Shown here: in pieces, positions 34,910-53,900 of the stretch
Position numbering within the stretch: position 1 is the first letter of the stretch
Layout: each line of letters begins with the position of its first letter
Assembly: GCA_030267565.1 (NCBI GenBank)
Contig: BRXU01000031.1
Coordinates: 124,001-188,000, forward strand
DNA from: Pleodorina starrii
Taxonomy: Eukaryota > Chlorophyta > Chlorophyceae > Chlamydomonadales > Volvocaceae
Length of the DNA: 64,000 nucleotides
Direction: 5' to 3'
The notes under the pieces: generated by a model
Databases searched by the model: none
What the model was told of the DNA's origin: nothing
What the model saw: only the letters and a program-made list of their open reading frames with translations
Position numbers and translations under genes: made by a program

Positions 34910-36660
34910 ATGGCGGGTCCACGTCCAACAAGTAATATACTTGCGATTTTACATTTCTCTTACAGCTGTCGAGGTGGTGTTGAGGGTCGGTGCACCCTCG
35001 CTGGTTACAGATGCAACGAATCGCCGGGCCCTACGCGAGCGCAAGGTATCTCAGCGCATGGCCGTGGTGGATGATGCAACACGACAGCAGGTAAGCGAGC
35101 CGTGTCACTCCTGCCGCTGTCATACCTGGGGGGCTGGGGGGACGCAGGCACGGGTTATCCGTGGCTTGGGAGCCCCCACACCACCATAGGCCAAATGCGG
35201 TGCAGCTTATATGATTGCGCGACGTTGAGCTTCTTACACCTCATCCAGATGCTATAGGGATAAACGAGCTTTCCAAGCCATGCCCGGGGCTGGACATCGC
35301 CGTTCTGCCTCGCGCAGGCTGCACAAGCCCGGCTTGATGCACTGGAGAACGACAATGATCAGGGAGCAGATCCCTTTGGCCTTGCCAGTGATGACGATGA
35401 ATTCAATCTTGAGGAGGAGGAGGAGGATGACGGTGAGATGCGGCCCAAAGATGCCTGTAGCGGCGATGGCAACCTGGGTTGCTGCCGTTTGCTGTACGAG
35501 CCGTCCCATGCCGTGTGACCAGTCACGTGTTTGAGAAGCGTGTCCTGGCCAGTTTAGCCCGCGCATCAAGATTAGGGTTAACCACCTGAGCTATGACGCT
35601 GAACAAGGAGTGTGGCTCCTCTATGTGCTGGTTTGTGCTTGTGACCTAGTCCGGTTCGATGTGGGGGCCATATCACTGCAAGGGAAAGGCAGCGAGCTCA
35701 CTCTTGTTTTACGGCCCCTCGCACGGCCACAGCCGCCCTGGCACAGGCCAGCCGATAACGGATTGCGGAACCGAAGCACAGACTGTTGATTTACGGATTT
35801 GGGACCGGTGCGCAGAGGTGGGCGGCAAGAAGGGGAAGGGCCGCAAAAAGGCCGGCGTCAAGCGCAAGCTGCGCAGCGTTGCGACGGACAGGAGAGGGCC
35901 AAAGAACTTCGCGCGCCTGCTGGACGAGGTGAGGTAGTGAGGTACCGGTATCCGCGAAACCGCGGCGTGCTGTTGCAGACGCGGAGAGCCGCTTTGTGAA
36001 ATGGTTACCGTACGTGAGACTGCGGTCCCTTGGTTTTTCAAACCTGTTGCGGGATGTCTGAACCCATGCCCCGTTGCTTCCGCTGGGATGGGGGCGATTC
36101 GGCAATCGACTAAGTCGTCATTTTGGGGTACTGCATTAGGTTGGCCGACCCCTTATGTCCGATCCCATGAACCACGCAGGCGGAGCTCGACCGGCTGCCG
36201 CCGGGGAAGCCGAGCTACCTCACGGCTGTGGCGAGGCCGTCGACGGCGAGCGCCGCGCGGAAGTTTTGCTCCGTGTGCGGAAACACGTCCGGGTGCGTCA
36301 GGCAGCGCGATGGCGTCCGTGTGAGACACTGCATGCATGCCTACTTGGGTAGCTGAAGGCTGGAAAGATAGACTCCCGAATGCGTGTGCCTGCCTGCGTA
36401 TGGCTGCCGCGTGTGCCTGCCGCGTGTGGCTGCCTGTCATTCGTCCCGCAATGTCAGGCTGTGTGTCGTGATATGTAACCCAGCACACGATCGTTAAATC
36501 CGAGTCGTCATGGGATATCAAGCGGGCGTGGCGCTACCCACACCCCCCTGTGCTCCCATGCACACGTAGGTACACGTGCGCCCGCTGTGGCTCCAGGTAC
36601 TGCTGCCGAAAGTGTTACACGGTTCACACGGAGACCCGGTGCCTCAAGTTCACGGTGTAA
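34910..36660 (+). CDS. ZNHIT1: HIT-type zinc-finger protein, ZNHIT1/SWC6-like
   Basis: Exons: about 34910-34931 (start uncertain), 34966-35090, 35318-35432, 35816-35928, 36180-36292 and 36570-36660 (stop TAA), all phase-compatible. The product, about 190 residues, has a basic N-terminal TNRRALRERK segment, the conserved RLDALENDN motif and an acidic stretch. A lysine-rich region with GPKNFARLLDE is followed by a C-terminal HIT zinc finger with CSVCG, YTCARCGSRYC, C..VH and the final ETRCLKFTV. ZNHIT1 (SWC6/Vps71) is a subunit of the SRCAP/SWR1 chromatin remodeller that deposits histone H2A.Z. The second exon is also open upstream of 34966 without the very short first intron, so translation could begin near 34809 instead. 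Confidence 0.9.
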
Positions 36661-39632
36661 CTGAACCGAGGGGTGGCGGAAGTCGGGGGCCCCAGCAAGG
36701 GCGCATTACCCTGGTGACAGGATTGCCCCTCCGAGTATTTCGCCTCAATCCTTGTACTCCGGGTTGATAAGAGGATGCATTTGGGCGATGTAAATGATGG
36801 CCCATCTGCGCGTGCGTATGGACCGAGGTAGCAGTTGTGGCAACGTCTGAATGATCAAACGAATGAACCCGACCCCAAACTTACATTATCCATAATTGGA
36901 ACACTGTTGTAAAGGCCATAATGTGCGTTAGCCTGCGGAGACGGTCAGAGTCGGGCACAGCTTGATGGTGAAGAGCGGTTCTGCGCTTCAAGTCTAGGGC
37001 TTGCAGCACATGCGGCAACAACGTATTTGCTATTTGAGGGCAATCTACTGGATTCTGGCAACCAGATAGGCCACACCAAAGCTCTCACCCCTTATTTCCC
37101 GGCTTGCCGATAAAGTTGACACATGCAGTTGTGACTATCTGGATAAGGAAGAAAACTAGCGTCCCAAGCCAGAACCCCATGTTGCGCTCTGGCTAGCGTG
37201 GCGCCGATGAACTACGAGCTTTGTAAGAACTTGCACAAGAGAGGTGGTAATATGCGCTTAATTAGAGAGTACAGCTCCTGAACGTATGTACAAGTACCTG
37301 GGAAAGTCACCGCCCGGTCCTTCGGAAGTTCTTGCCTTCTTCATGTCTTGGATCCACCCAGAACACGACAATGCCCCATGCAACATCTCCACGCGCACTC
37401 GATATGCAAGGGAGAACTCATGCAATTGCTTATATTTCCCTTGTCGCATTCAATATCGCTGAGTACGTGAGTAGGGCTCAACGACAAAAGCTGTCAGCGG
37501 CTTGTTGTGTTACGTACCTTCCGGGCCTGACGCTGGCCATGGGACGCTGCTAGCGACCCCGAAATGGACGTTCCCGACCCAAGAGCGGAGCACTCCGCCA
37601 ACGAAGCACTCATGCCCCGGAAAGAGGGAGAACGGCGCGACGGGTTAGAGACTCAAGAGTCTCCCCGCGCTCCCTTTTGGCTCAACAGGGCTCAACCTTG
37701 CTTGTTGTAGCGGTTGAGGAACTACACTGGTTCTCTGGCCGTGCAGTGCCGCATTTCGCTGGAAATCTTAGCTGTTGCTACAGTAGGCTCCAGGACCCCC
37801 CAAGGTGGAGCTAGAGGGCCTGTGGCTGGAGGAATTCTGTTCCCGTTGCGCAGCACTGTACGGTGTAACGCAGCGTCTGGAAGCTGCGGAATCTATAAAA
37901 CCGCACACAGGGAGCACGAGTCGCGGGCGCTGCTTGGAACCCCCTTCGTAGCCCTTCATGAAACTGCAGGAACCTGCCAGCAGCGAAAGACCCATCCTCA
38001 GCGGCTGGTCTGCCTACCTTGCAGTCCGGCAGAAGCTCTGAACACAGCAGAGACCACGTAACAAGACAGATAATAATGGAACTATGATCACAAGGGTTAC
38101 TCAATAGATAGTAGCTGCTTGCCTGGCTGTGCGTAGACCGGGCCGCACACTGGAGCAGCTCAAAAACACCCACCTGCGGATGTCTAGTAACATCTGCACC
38201 GGGACAGCCGTGGCGGGGACGTGGTAAGCAGCCGCTGCGCACTTACCGGCTGCCGTACCGTGCACAGGCGTGCCGTCGATAGACATGCATGTTGACGACA
38301 TGCAAGTGCACACAGCGCATCGAGCGCCCCAACAGCGCTGAAGCCAGCGAGACGTGCCGTGTACCGCATAGGAGCCCGCCCCCAAGCACCCAACGCTCAA
38401 GCGCCGTGCGCAGTCCCGCCTCTTACAAATCTAGTCCATGCGCGCATGCCCTGCATCCGCCCTGCAATGCTGGCATCAATGCAACGCGAGAGGCAACAGC
38501 CATCAACACGCCCAGCACACAGCTCACTGCACGGCCCCGGACGCCGCCCTGCGCTCCGCCACGCCCCACCGAGAGGAGCGGCAACCAACACGCAACGGTG
38601 GAGGCCCCCAGGTCGACGCAACTCGCCAAACGCCAGCTCAGGGCTCTTTTTGTATATGTACCGCAGGGTTTTAGGACCAACCCTATTAAAATGAGGCTCC
38701 TCCCCAACCTACCCCCCCATGCACACCGCAACGACGAGCATTGTTTACAGCGGCTGCTTGCAAGCGAATTCAATGCAGACAACCGACCAACAACCCATGA
38801 TCTGCGAACCGACAACCCTTGAGCAAGCAGCTGTCATCGACAGGGCCGCCACGTGACAACCGCAACGGCTTCCTTGATAGGCGGGCGCAGGTGCTGCGCG
38901 CCCGCGCCGCGCACAACGGGAGTCGGGAGATACCAGATCCCAAAGCAGCAATGCGATAAACACACAAGAAGATGTCAATTTTGAGCGATGCCGTACCCTT
39001 GAGGATGCATGGCCAAATACGTATGTATGCCACGAAAACAGGCGACTCGAGAAAATCCACCTAAGTGCAAACACCACAAAAGCAGCTGATGTAGCAGCAG
39101 CAGCAGCACCAGCGGCGGCGGCGCCATGACTTTGACTCGACATAACACATGGCAGCGACATAACACAGGCAAACTGCCCCCGGCTGAGGCAAGCCTAAAT
39201 GGGTCGAGCTGCGGCCCCGCAGCCGGCCGGTCGCGGCGGCATGGCGGCATGCCCCAACAGGAGGGCGAAAGGCGCTGTGCGGCCCCAAACCCGTCCTGGT
39301 CAAACACACCCTCTCTTCGGGTCTTGCGATGGTAAGTACCCGTCTGCGCCAGAGAGAGCAGTCTCCTCCTTCTCCGCCCGAGGGCGACGGGTCGCGCACA
39401 GCTGCTCTTGCGTTGCGAGCGAAACCATCCGCCATGGGGGTCTTCGTTGCTCCCACTCGGGCTGCACAACGTCCCGCACGGCGGTTTCGTTATGGCGCCG
39501 GCACGCAGCTCCCGCACAAAAACCCCTAAAACCCTCCAAAAACAACCCAAAAACTCGGACCTCAACTCCCCACCGGCGCCCTTGCAACCGACTAGGGCGG
39601 CCTCTGCCTCGCCGCGTCGTCGTTCCCGCCGT
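36661..39632. other. Intergenic between convergent genes
   Basis: This holds the 3' flanks of ZNHIT1 (plus) and beta-amylase (minus). No supported coding region, RNA gene or transposon was found. A CCCTAAAACCC telomere-like word occurs near 39523. Confidence 0.55.
36789..36793 (+). terminator. Candidate TGTAA poly(A) signal
   Basis: TGTAA lies about 130 nt after the ZNHIT1 stop; a second copy lies at 36908-36912. Confidence 0.5.
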
Positions 39633-45615
<5,983 letters not shown>

Positions 45616-46528
45616 TATCGTTTTAGGCCTCCTTTAGTTGCTTAAATAAACAGCATAGCCTCAGTCCCCGGCAGCAAATTACGGAAGCTTGACAAGCGGA
45701 CAGTCTGTGGGACAGTCTCAGAAGCAGCCGCGTCTACGCGCCTTCGCGACTATGCGTTAAGTGCTCGAAGGTATGGAGAGGTTGCACATCCTTCCAACGC
45801 AGGGCAGTTTTAGGCGTTACGGGGCGCCAAAGGGTTGGCCGTACAAGGGTTGTCTCCTAGTGGCTAGTGCCTCGTTGCCCCGGCACCACGTAGCAGGCAC
45901 TCACACCAGATGCTGTGGTGATGAGGGCATGCACAAAGACACCAGAGCTGGAACAGCGCGCCCTCGAGCAAGTGTAGAAGCGAAAATGCGCCATGGTGGC
46001 TGCCCGAAACTACCAGTGTAGCTCTTTCCTGGCTTCCTAGCACAGAGTTTTCCACGGACAAGCATACAGCAATAGCCATCCGAACGCTAGAGCTCTAGGC
46101 ACACTGCCCCTGTGCCTCGGCCCGTGCCCCACGTGCGCTTACGCTACGTGGTACGCAAGGTTTCGTTGGTGCGATCGCATGCGTGGCACACTAATAGCAC
46201 AAGGCGGTTCGAGGTGGCCTTGATGACAGAGAGCCTGGAAATCCGGTTTTGGCGCGCGCGCCTGTGCGCGTATGTCCCAACTCTGGCCTCCATCATTGGC
46301 GCCTTGTACGTCGCTACTCACTTGCGCGATTGTCTTTTAAATAATTGGTTGTGCCCTTACAGGGTGGGCTGATGGGGGCCAGGATATGACATTCGTACGG
46401 TCCTGCTAGCTAGGGTTTGTTGGCGCGCAGGCACGTCAATCGTTATCGAGCTTGAATGCAATTTCTTGCCACCCACATCGCTCTGTGCACAGTGCGGCCC
46501 TTAGACCAGCTAGCATCCTGACGCGCCC

Positions 46529-46540
46529 GACGGAGGTAAG
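46529..46540. repeat. SINE target-site duplication, left copy
   Basis: GACGGAGGTAAG, identical to 46877-46888 on the other side of the element. Confidence 0.85.
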
Positions 46541-46876
46541 AGAGAGAGAGAGAGAGATTGTTACAGTTGTACGGTATGGCCCCATTCTCCTCTGGGCACC
46601 ATCCGCACCACAGAACCTTCCAGACGATCCTCATTGGACAACTGGGATAGCTCTGCCTTCTAGGGCGGACCTCATCCATTCACCCAATCTACCACCGAGA
46701 CAGAGGGTTCAGCGATCGCCACCACTCAAACGTGTGAATCCTGGCCAATCAACTCGGCCACCAACTCCACTCATAGTAGCTAGCCATAATCTCACACCCA
46801 GCGGTAGCCGGGGGTCTCCACAGGGATCGAACCTGTGACCTCGATTGTCCTAAGACCATGAGGTGTCACTAGACTA
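46541..46876 (-). mobile_element. tRNA-derived SINE
   Basis: On the minus strand the element begins with a tRNA-like head. It has an A-box-like TAGTCTAGTGAC, then a B box GGTTCGATCCC in a perfect T-arm (ACAGG/CCTGT). About 260 bp of unrelated body follows, ending in a TC microsatellite (46541-46556 on the plus strand). The acceptor stem does not pair fully, so this is not a working tRNA gene. Perfect 12-bp direct repeats GACGGAGGTAAG flank it at 46529-46540 and 46877-46888. RNA polymerase III promoter boxes plus a target-site duplication identify a SINE. Confidence 0.85.
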
Positions 46877-46888
46877 GACGGAGGTAAG
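46877..46888. repeat. SINE target-site duplication, right copy
   Basis: GACGGAGGTAAG, identical to 46529-46540. It may overlap the first bases of the tRNA-like head. Confidence 0.8.
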
Positions 46889-47953
46889 GCTGTCACTTCC
46901 GTACTGAACCCACGCGGGCCTCGCGGGCTTCAGCGGCATTTACATGCCGGGCGCAAGGTCGTGGCCAGACTGTCCACACACTCCCGGACCGGACTGGCTG
47001 AATCGCACCCTTACCGCTCCTACGGTGGGCTAGGGATTTGCGCCCGTACTTGACCGTACATTCCCGTACTTGCCGAAGGGGGCTTCTCAGCGCGGCCACC
47101 CTAAGGACTTTGGCAGGTATCCGAATGAGCCCTGTAACAAGCCAGTAGTCAATCTGCCGATGAAGCTCAGTCGCTGCATCAACCTTGTCGCCCAGTCGTC
47201 TGAACCCCCGCCGCCACAGGAGTTCGTCGGCCCTCGCGAGCGCGGTAACACCTGCTGCTCATGAGTGCGGTAACAGGCACTGCGACCGTTGGCTTGCAAC
47301 TGGCGTGCAACCGATATGCGTTTTCCGTCGCCCGCCAACGGCCACCCCCGTCCACAACCCATTCCCACCGCCGCTACAGCCACGCGCCTGTCCACTCCTG
47401 TCTGTCCGTCTGTCTGCCTGTCTGTCTGGATCGCTGACCGGTGCATACCGCACCTGACGCTACTGCATGAACCATCTTTACAGCGGACCCAAAAGACTCC
47501 TGTCGCCTCCTGACGCACCGTGCCACGGCGCTTCCATTCCTGCCGTTAACCCGCCTTCACACGCCTTCCAACCGCATCGCCCTGACAGGCCCATCCCCTT
47601 CCCTCACTCCACATACTGGATATACGGTACACACACCTGTGTATCCGTGTGCCGATTGCTCTGCCTTTCTTGTGCTTACGGCGCAACGCTCGGCCAGCTC
47701 TACCCGCCCACTCTACCTCCGATGCCTACCTGGAGCCAGGAGCCTGCAGCGCCCACTCCAGTCCGCCGCTACTCTCCCTCGCCCTGCCGCACGCCTATCC
47801 TAATGCCGAACCGTATCCTCGAAAGCATAAGTACAAGCCACACGACCACACTCCTCCATGTGGTCTCCGGCCCAAGCCGCACGCCGCGCCTGACAAGCAG
47901 AACGGGCAGAAGGACAGGCACACATTCGTCCGGCAGCGAACCCAGGAAGATCG

Positions 47954-50900
47954 TCATCGGGCGCCCGCGCTCGGCGCTGCCGCCGCCGCCGCAGCCAGCC
48001 CTTGCTCCACTGTCACCATGAGCGCCGCGAAGGCCCGCGCCGCCGCGTCGGGGGCTGTGTGGGGTATGGTGGCCACCAGCTCCAATCGACCTCGCTGCTG
48101 CTGGGCGATACGCAGACGGGCCTGAGCAGGGCAGGCACAGGGTAGGAGCGTACGGTAGGCGGGGCAGGCAGGTAAGGCGGGGCAGGCAGTGCAGGTGGGA
48201 CAGGCAGGTAAGGCACACGAAGGCAGCAAACGGCATTCTCACGAGGCAAAGGACGAACCGAGCAGTCAGCTCGGCCATTCAGCCAGGCGGCAGGGTTCAG
48301 CCAGGCGGGCCACATCAGGTCGGGTGCCGGCTCGCGTTCTGGTACCCGCCCGGCCCCACCGGATTCATACCGTACCCTCCCGCCAGTGCTGCACAGCATA
48401 GTGCGTCCCCGCTGGGGCTCCTTGCTGCATGCAGATCCACCCACCCACTGCATCCACCCAACCACCCACCCAACCACACTGCATCCGCCGGCGCCGCGCA
48501 CCTTAATGTCGGTTGCCAAGCTGCCGCTGCCGCTGACCTCCGGGGGCCGCCTCGCGTCGGCGGGCTCAGTCGCACCTGCGGCGCCGGCGCTGAAGGGCCG
48601 CACCTACGCAGGGTCCAGCCAGGGCCGGCGGGCAGGCGGACAGGCAACCACTAGCGGCATCTGTTTGAGATCCTTGCTGAGAGCCCGTTGCGCAGCAGGG
48701 ACGCCGCCCTGTCGTGATCTGCATGGAGCTATCGCCGTGTACACTGCTGCTGCGGGCCCGGCTTGGCCACAACCAATAACATCGAAAGAGGAAGATCCAT
48801 AAACGAACAAATGAATGAATGGATGAATGACTCTTCGACACATTTCCAGCCCCCCCCCATTGCCGCACCTGTAGCGGCCAGCCCACGGTCCAAGCCGCTG
48901 TGTCCACCTCCAGCGGCCCACATCCGGCCTCCAGCAGCAGCCTCCGCACCTCCCCCACAATCGCCCGGCTGTTCAGCGAGCCAGACTGCGAGGATGTGGT
49001 GGTAGTGGCGGGGGCGGGGGTTGTTGAAGTGTGATTTTGCAAGAATGAAACAAGAAGCCCTGCGGACGTTGTAGGGGGGGTAACACCAACCACAGCGAAG
49101 GAGGTGGCGGCGGTGGATATACGGTGTCGACAGAAAGTTAGGGGGGAGAGGTGAAGCAAAGGGGAAACAACGAAGGGCGCGAGGTGGGTGCGCAGCAGTG
49201 GCTGGGTTTTGTGCCAGGGTTCAGCTTTTGTGCCCCTGTTGTTAGCCCCTGTTGTTTGGTTCGGTGCCCCCCTCCCGCGCGGTGCGATTGATTTGCAGGA
49301 GCGCAGTAATAGTGGCGGCATGGCGGCCTCGGCGCGGGGCAGCCTGAGGATCGGGAAAGGGGCGGCATTGGGCACTGGGCATTGGGGCTCGCGCACAAGG
49401 GCTCGTGCGAAGGGCCAATAGCTTTGCCCAGGAGCCCCGCCCGAGGCCGCCGCCGCCCAGTGACACGTTCCCTCAAACGACCCCAGCCGCCATTACGATA
49501 CCAGGCACCTGCTGGACCGTGAAGCTGATGTGCCGTCGTGCAAGCAGCGGCACGCCCGCCGCGGCGACGCGGGGCGCCGCGTCGGCGGGCTGGGCTCGGC
49601 GCGGGCCCGCCGCCGCTGCCGCGGCGGCGGCACGGGGGGGCGCAGCTGCGGCCGGCGCGCCGCCGGCGGCGGCGGTTGCCGCCGCCGCTTTGGGCACCAG
49701 TCGCCGCAGCGGCTGAGAGGCCTTGTTGGGGTCCACCTGCCAGGACCAGGCCACTGCCCAACGGGAGGTCTTGCCCTGCGGCGGCGGCGGCGGCGGGGGT
49801 GGCGGCGGGGGTGGCGGCGGGGGTGGCGGCGGGGGTGGCGGCGGGGATGGCGGCGGGGGTGGCGGCGGGGGTGGCGGCGGAGGTGGCGGCGGAGGTGGCG
49901 GCCTAGTCAGCGGCCTAGTCAGCGCGTTGCGGAGGAGAGAGACCGCCGATGTCGAGGAGCTGCGGACGTCTCGTGTTGCGGGGCCGAAAGGTCAGACTTG
50001 GGGTCACGCGCTTGCGGTCACACTTTGGGTCACGCTTTGCGGTCACACTTTGGGTCACGAATTGGGTCGTGAGTCGGGGTCAGGATGGCTGGTGCCATTC
50101 GTGTGCGTGTTGCGAAGCGGAAGGGCCCGTTGGGCTCCCTTATCTGAGGGTGTCATATCGGGGAGGCGCTTTCCAGGGTTTGCGGGTTCGCAAACGACCC
50201 ATCAACGATCAACGACCCATCGATCGATCGATCGATCGATTGATCGATGGAATAGAATAAAATGTAAAAATATTACGAGCCGCAGCGATGGAGTCGGCGG
50301 GCAAGCGAGGGGAGGATGGCAAAGGCGCGGCTCCGCGGTGGGGGAGAGTGATGCAGCAGCAAAGGCAGGCGCCGTACGAACAGTACGGCATGTCGTACCT
50401 GCGCGAGCTCGGTGGTCCGCAGCGCCGTCACGTGGCGCGAGTGGAGCTCCCGCCGGAGGGCCTGTACGACAGTGCGGGTGGGGTACCCGGTGAATGAGAG
50501 CGGCGGCCGGCGGTTGGCGGCGGACAAGCAGGCTGCGACGGTGCGGCGGAAGCGCCGCCGCCAACGACAACGGTGGCGACGCAAGCGGCTTCCTTTCCAC
50601 GAGAGGGAGCTTGTTAGCGGGCCAATCCGCGGCATTTAGACAATTGCGGCATCCCCTCTGTCCTTTCACCCCTGACCCACCGCCCGCCTTTTCCGCTGTT
50701 GTTGCTGAGACGCAAGGAACGACTCACGGGTCAAATCCTGCCAGCTGCTAGCAAGCTTCCGACAAAACCCCGTTTTCCGTAGGATGTTGATGGCGAGACC
50801 GAGCTGACAAATTCCGGCGTCCCCTCCCCCCCGACACGCGGCCGCACCGGCATTACTTCGCTGAGATGACCCCACGTCACCGGCCCCTACCCACCTACGG

Positions 50901-53900
50901 TACCCACCTTCAACGTGTTCTTCTTCCCCACCATGGTGCTGAACCTGGTTTCGGGGCATAAAGAAAAAATCGGTTTTAGGGCGCGCCAGGGAGGGGGCAG
51001 GAGGGGTGATGCGCCACGGCAGCAGCGCGAGGTCTATGAAGGTCTATTCGAGATAGTGGAAGTTCCATTAAGGTACCGATACGTCTTTGGATATTTTTTA
51101 TAGTTTTTGGCATTTTATAATTTTTTTCCTGTGCTACGGTCAACGTCTTTGGGTATTTTATAATTTTGGATATTTTATAAAAAAAATTCCTGTGCTACGG
51201 TGCACTCAACCGTCTACCCCCGAGGAGCTTGGCCGGGTTACGTTTGTTGAGTCGGCGGTCAGTTGCAGCCACCACTGCACTGCACTCGGTCCCATCAGTC
51301 CCCCCCCACCCCCACCCACCAATGCACTCGGTCCCGCAGCTCCTCGCTCTCCACCAGCATTCGCAGCACAAAGGCCAACTCGCCGCCGGGGCACACCATC
51401 TCCGCCGCCGTACCTGTACAACAAGCCGTCGTCGCAACATCACCCCAGTACGACAAGCCGTCTAATGTTTCTCATGATATATAACATGCATAAAATATAC
51501 AGCACTGCGGCCTTGCGTGGCCCGCAGCGGCGCCTCCCGAGGGCCGCGGGAGGGTTCGTGGAAGGATAAGGGGGGAGGCAAAGCGGTCCCGCAACGCCTC
51601 ATCAGTCGGGAGGGCCAGGTCTCGATCGAACCCAGGCGGCAGCAGCGTCCAAGGCAGTGGCCTCCCGACGGTGAGGGCGAGAGCCACCGCCTTGAACGCT
51701 GCGGCCGCCTGGGTTCGATTGACAGACACGCAGCCCAGCCCAGCCCGTCCTAGCCCGGCCTAGCCGCGGTTAAGCCCAGCCCAACCCCGCCCCGCCCCTG
51801 CCCGGCCCAGCCCAGCCCGGCCCGCCCAGCCCTGGCCTGCCCAGCCCTGGCCAGCCGCCCCGAGGCGGTCCCTCCTTCCCGCTCACCTCCGAAGGCGGTG
51901 TTGGGGTTCTGGGCGGCCTCCTGCAGGTTCCACATCGGGGAGACCAAGTGGGAGGGGAAGGGGAGGGAGAGTTGAACGAGGGAGGCAGGAAGGGGGGCGC
52001 AGTAATGCCGTGCCGCCGTACCTGCATGCTCTCGAAGAAGGGCGGGTTGCACATGGTGAAGGCGAACGTCTCCGTCTCGTCCGCAAAGGCGGGCAGGATG
52101 ATGCCCTGCGAAACACAGCAGCGGCGACATCAAAAACAGCATGCGACAGAAACACGTACGACCCGCCGTATATGCAGTACAGGCCGTACCTGATCCTCTC
52201 CGAAGAGGCCCGCGCTGTCCGCGCCCTGCGCGTCAACAGCTGCAGCGGCGTCGGTTCCCTCTTCCGCCGCGCCTCCTCCATCGCCTCCCTCCGCCAGCCC
52301 GCTGCCCTCCTCAACTCCACACTCATGCTCCGCCGTCGCCGCCGCCGCCGACGACGACCGCTGCGTGCCCCGTGGTTCCGAGCCGCGGCCCTCCGCCGGC
52401 CGCTTCCGACCCCGACGGCCGCCGCCAGGCCCCGCAACGGACCCCGCCGGCGCGGCAGCATCGGGCCCTTGGAGCTCCGGATGCAAGTACGACAGATCTC
52501 GCACCTCCAGGAGGGGCGCCACCTGCCCGGATCGGAACAGATCGGGCCAGATCCGGATCGGGCGCAGATCGGGCACAGATCGGAACACCAGGTTGGAGCG
52601 CGCTCGAGGGAGGGGGTCAAGTATGACGGTCCAAGAGGCGAGGGAGAGAGGGGTGAGGAGAGGCCGCTGAAGTACAACCCGAGGCGCCGCCTCATCGCAA
52701 ACCACGCATGCTAGCGGCTCCGCCAGGCATTACCGGCCCCTCACCTGCGGATTGTCCTCGATGAGCTTCTGGCAGCACCGCACCGCCACCTGCGGCGGAA
52801 TGGGACGGGCGGGATGAGAACATGGGATGGGAACATGGGATGGGCGGCAGCGGCAGCTGCATTGCAACTGCCGGCGTCGCGGTGCACCGCCGGAAAGCGA
52901 CAAGCACACCCCCAACTGCCGCTGCCTGAAACTATACACCCCAGCATGGGGAGACCCCGCACGCAGCCAGCCATTCCTCTCCAACCTCGACTGGGGCCGG
53001 GCAGCCTGCAAGCGCCCTTACAGCCGCAGGGATTGCACTCGCAGTCGTCGCAAGCCTCGTCGCGGCCGCCGAGCCGATCGGTTGCCGTGCTCTGCTGACC
53101 CGTGGGTCGGTCGACCCACGGGTCGGGGCTTCTTTAGCGTGGGTGAGTCAAGTCGCGTACTTATCGCGCACCTGCGTCACGTCGACGCCCACCATGTTCC
53201 AGCCGTACAGTACGGCACCCAGTAGGCAGTAGATAAAGTTCGCGCCGCAGCCAATGTCCAGTCCCCGCACGACTGACGTGACGCCTGACGAAACGGGAAC
53301 ACGGTCCAGGGAGGGAGGGCGAGGTACCGGTAAGCGAAAAACGAACCGCAGCCAGGCAGCCGCGGAGGCCCTCGCGAGGGAGAGCGGGGACCGGCGGCGG
53401 GGTTACACACGCTTCCGCCGCTCTGCGCTGAGATGGTGAGGCAGTGAGGGTGCGGCGGCGTGGGACCATGTCAGGGAAGTTAGCGACGGTACCTCATGTC
53501 CTTTTGCACTGTGGTGGGGGACCGCCTCGCCGTTAAGGGGCTAGAACCCGGACTCGGGGCATACGGAGCCGGCGCCAGCCAACGGCCCCACGCTGACCCA
53601 TGGGTCGCCGAGGCCTCCAAGCATCGCGCTGAGCCGGGCCTCACCCCGCCTCACCCCGCCTCACCCCGTCTCACCCCGCCTCACCCCGCCGCACCCCGCC
53701 TCGCCCCGCCTCACCCCGCCTCAACCGCAACATTACTCACTCACCCTCCTGCTGCTGCTGCAGCTGCGGCTGCTGCTGTGGCGCAGACAGGTGCAGCAGG
53801 TCATGAATCCAGTGGATGTAGTTGGCGCGGTTGGGCACCGGCGGCACCAACTGCCCCTCCGGCAGCCACCAGCGCAGCCCAAAGTCGTGGCGCAGCAGGC

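Larger units (their letters stand above)
45616..47953. other. Intergenic with a SINE
   Basis: Upstream region of beta-amylase and downstream region of METTL16. No protein gene is supported. It contains the SINE at 46541-46876. A candidate TGTAA for METTL16 on the minus strand lies at 47478-47482, and CTGTCTGTCTGC-type repeats occur near 47398-47428. Confidence 0.55.

Noticed and set aside
46805..46888. Functional tRNA gene on the minus strand
   Set aside because: The T arm and B box are perfect, but the acceptor stem does not pair and the anticodon arm is irregular. The segment is the head of a TSD-flanked SINE.
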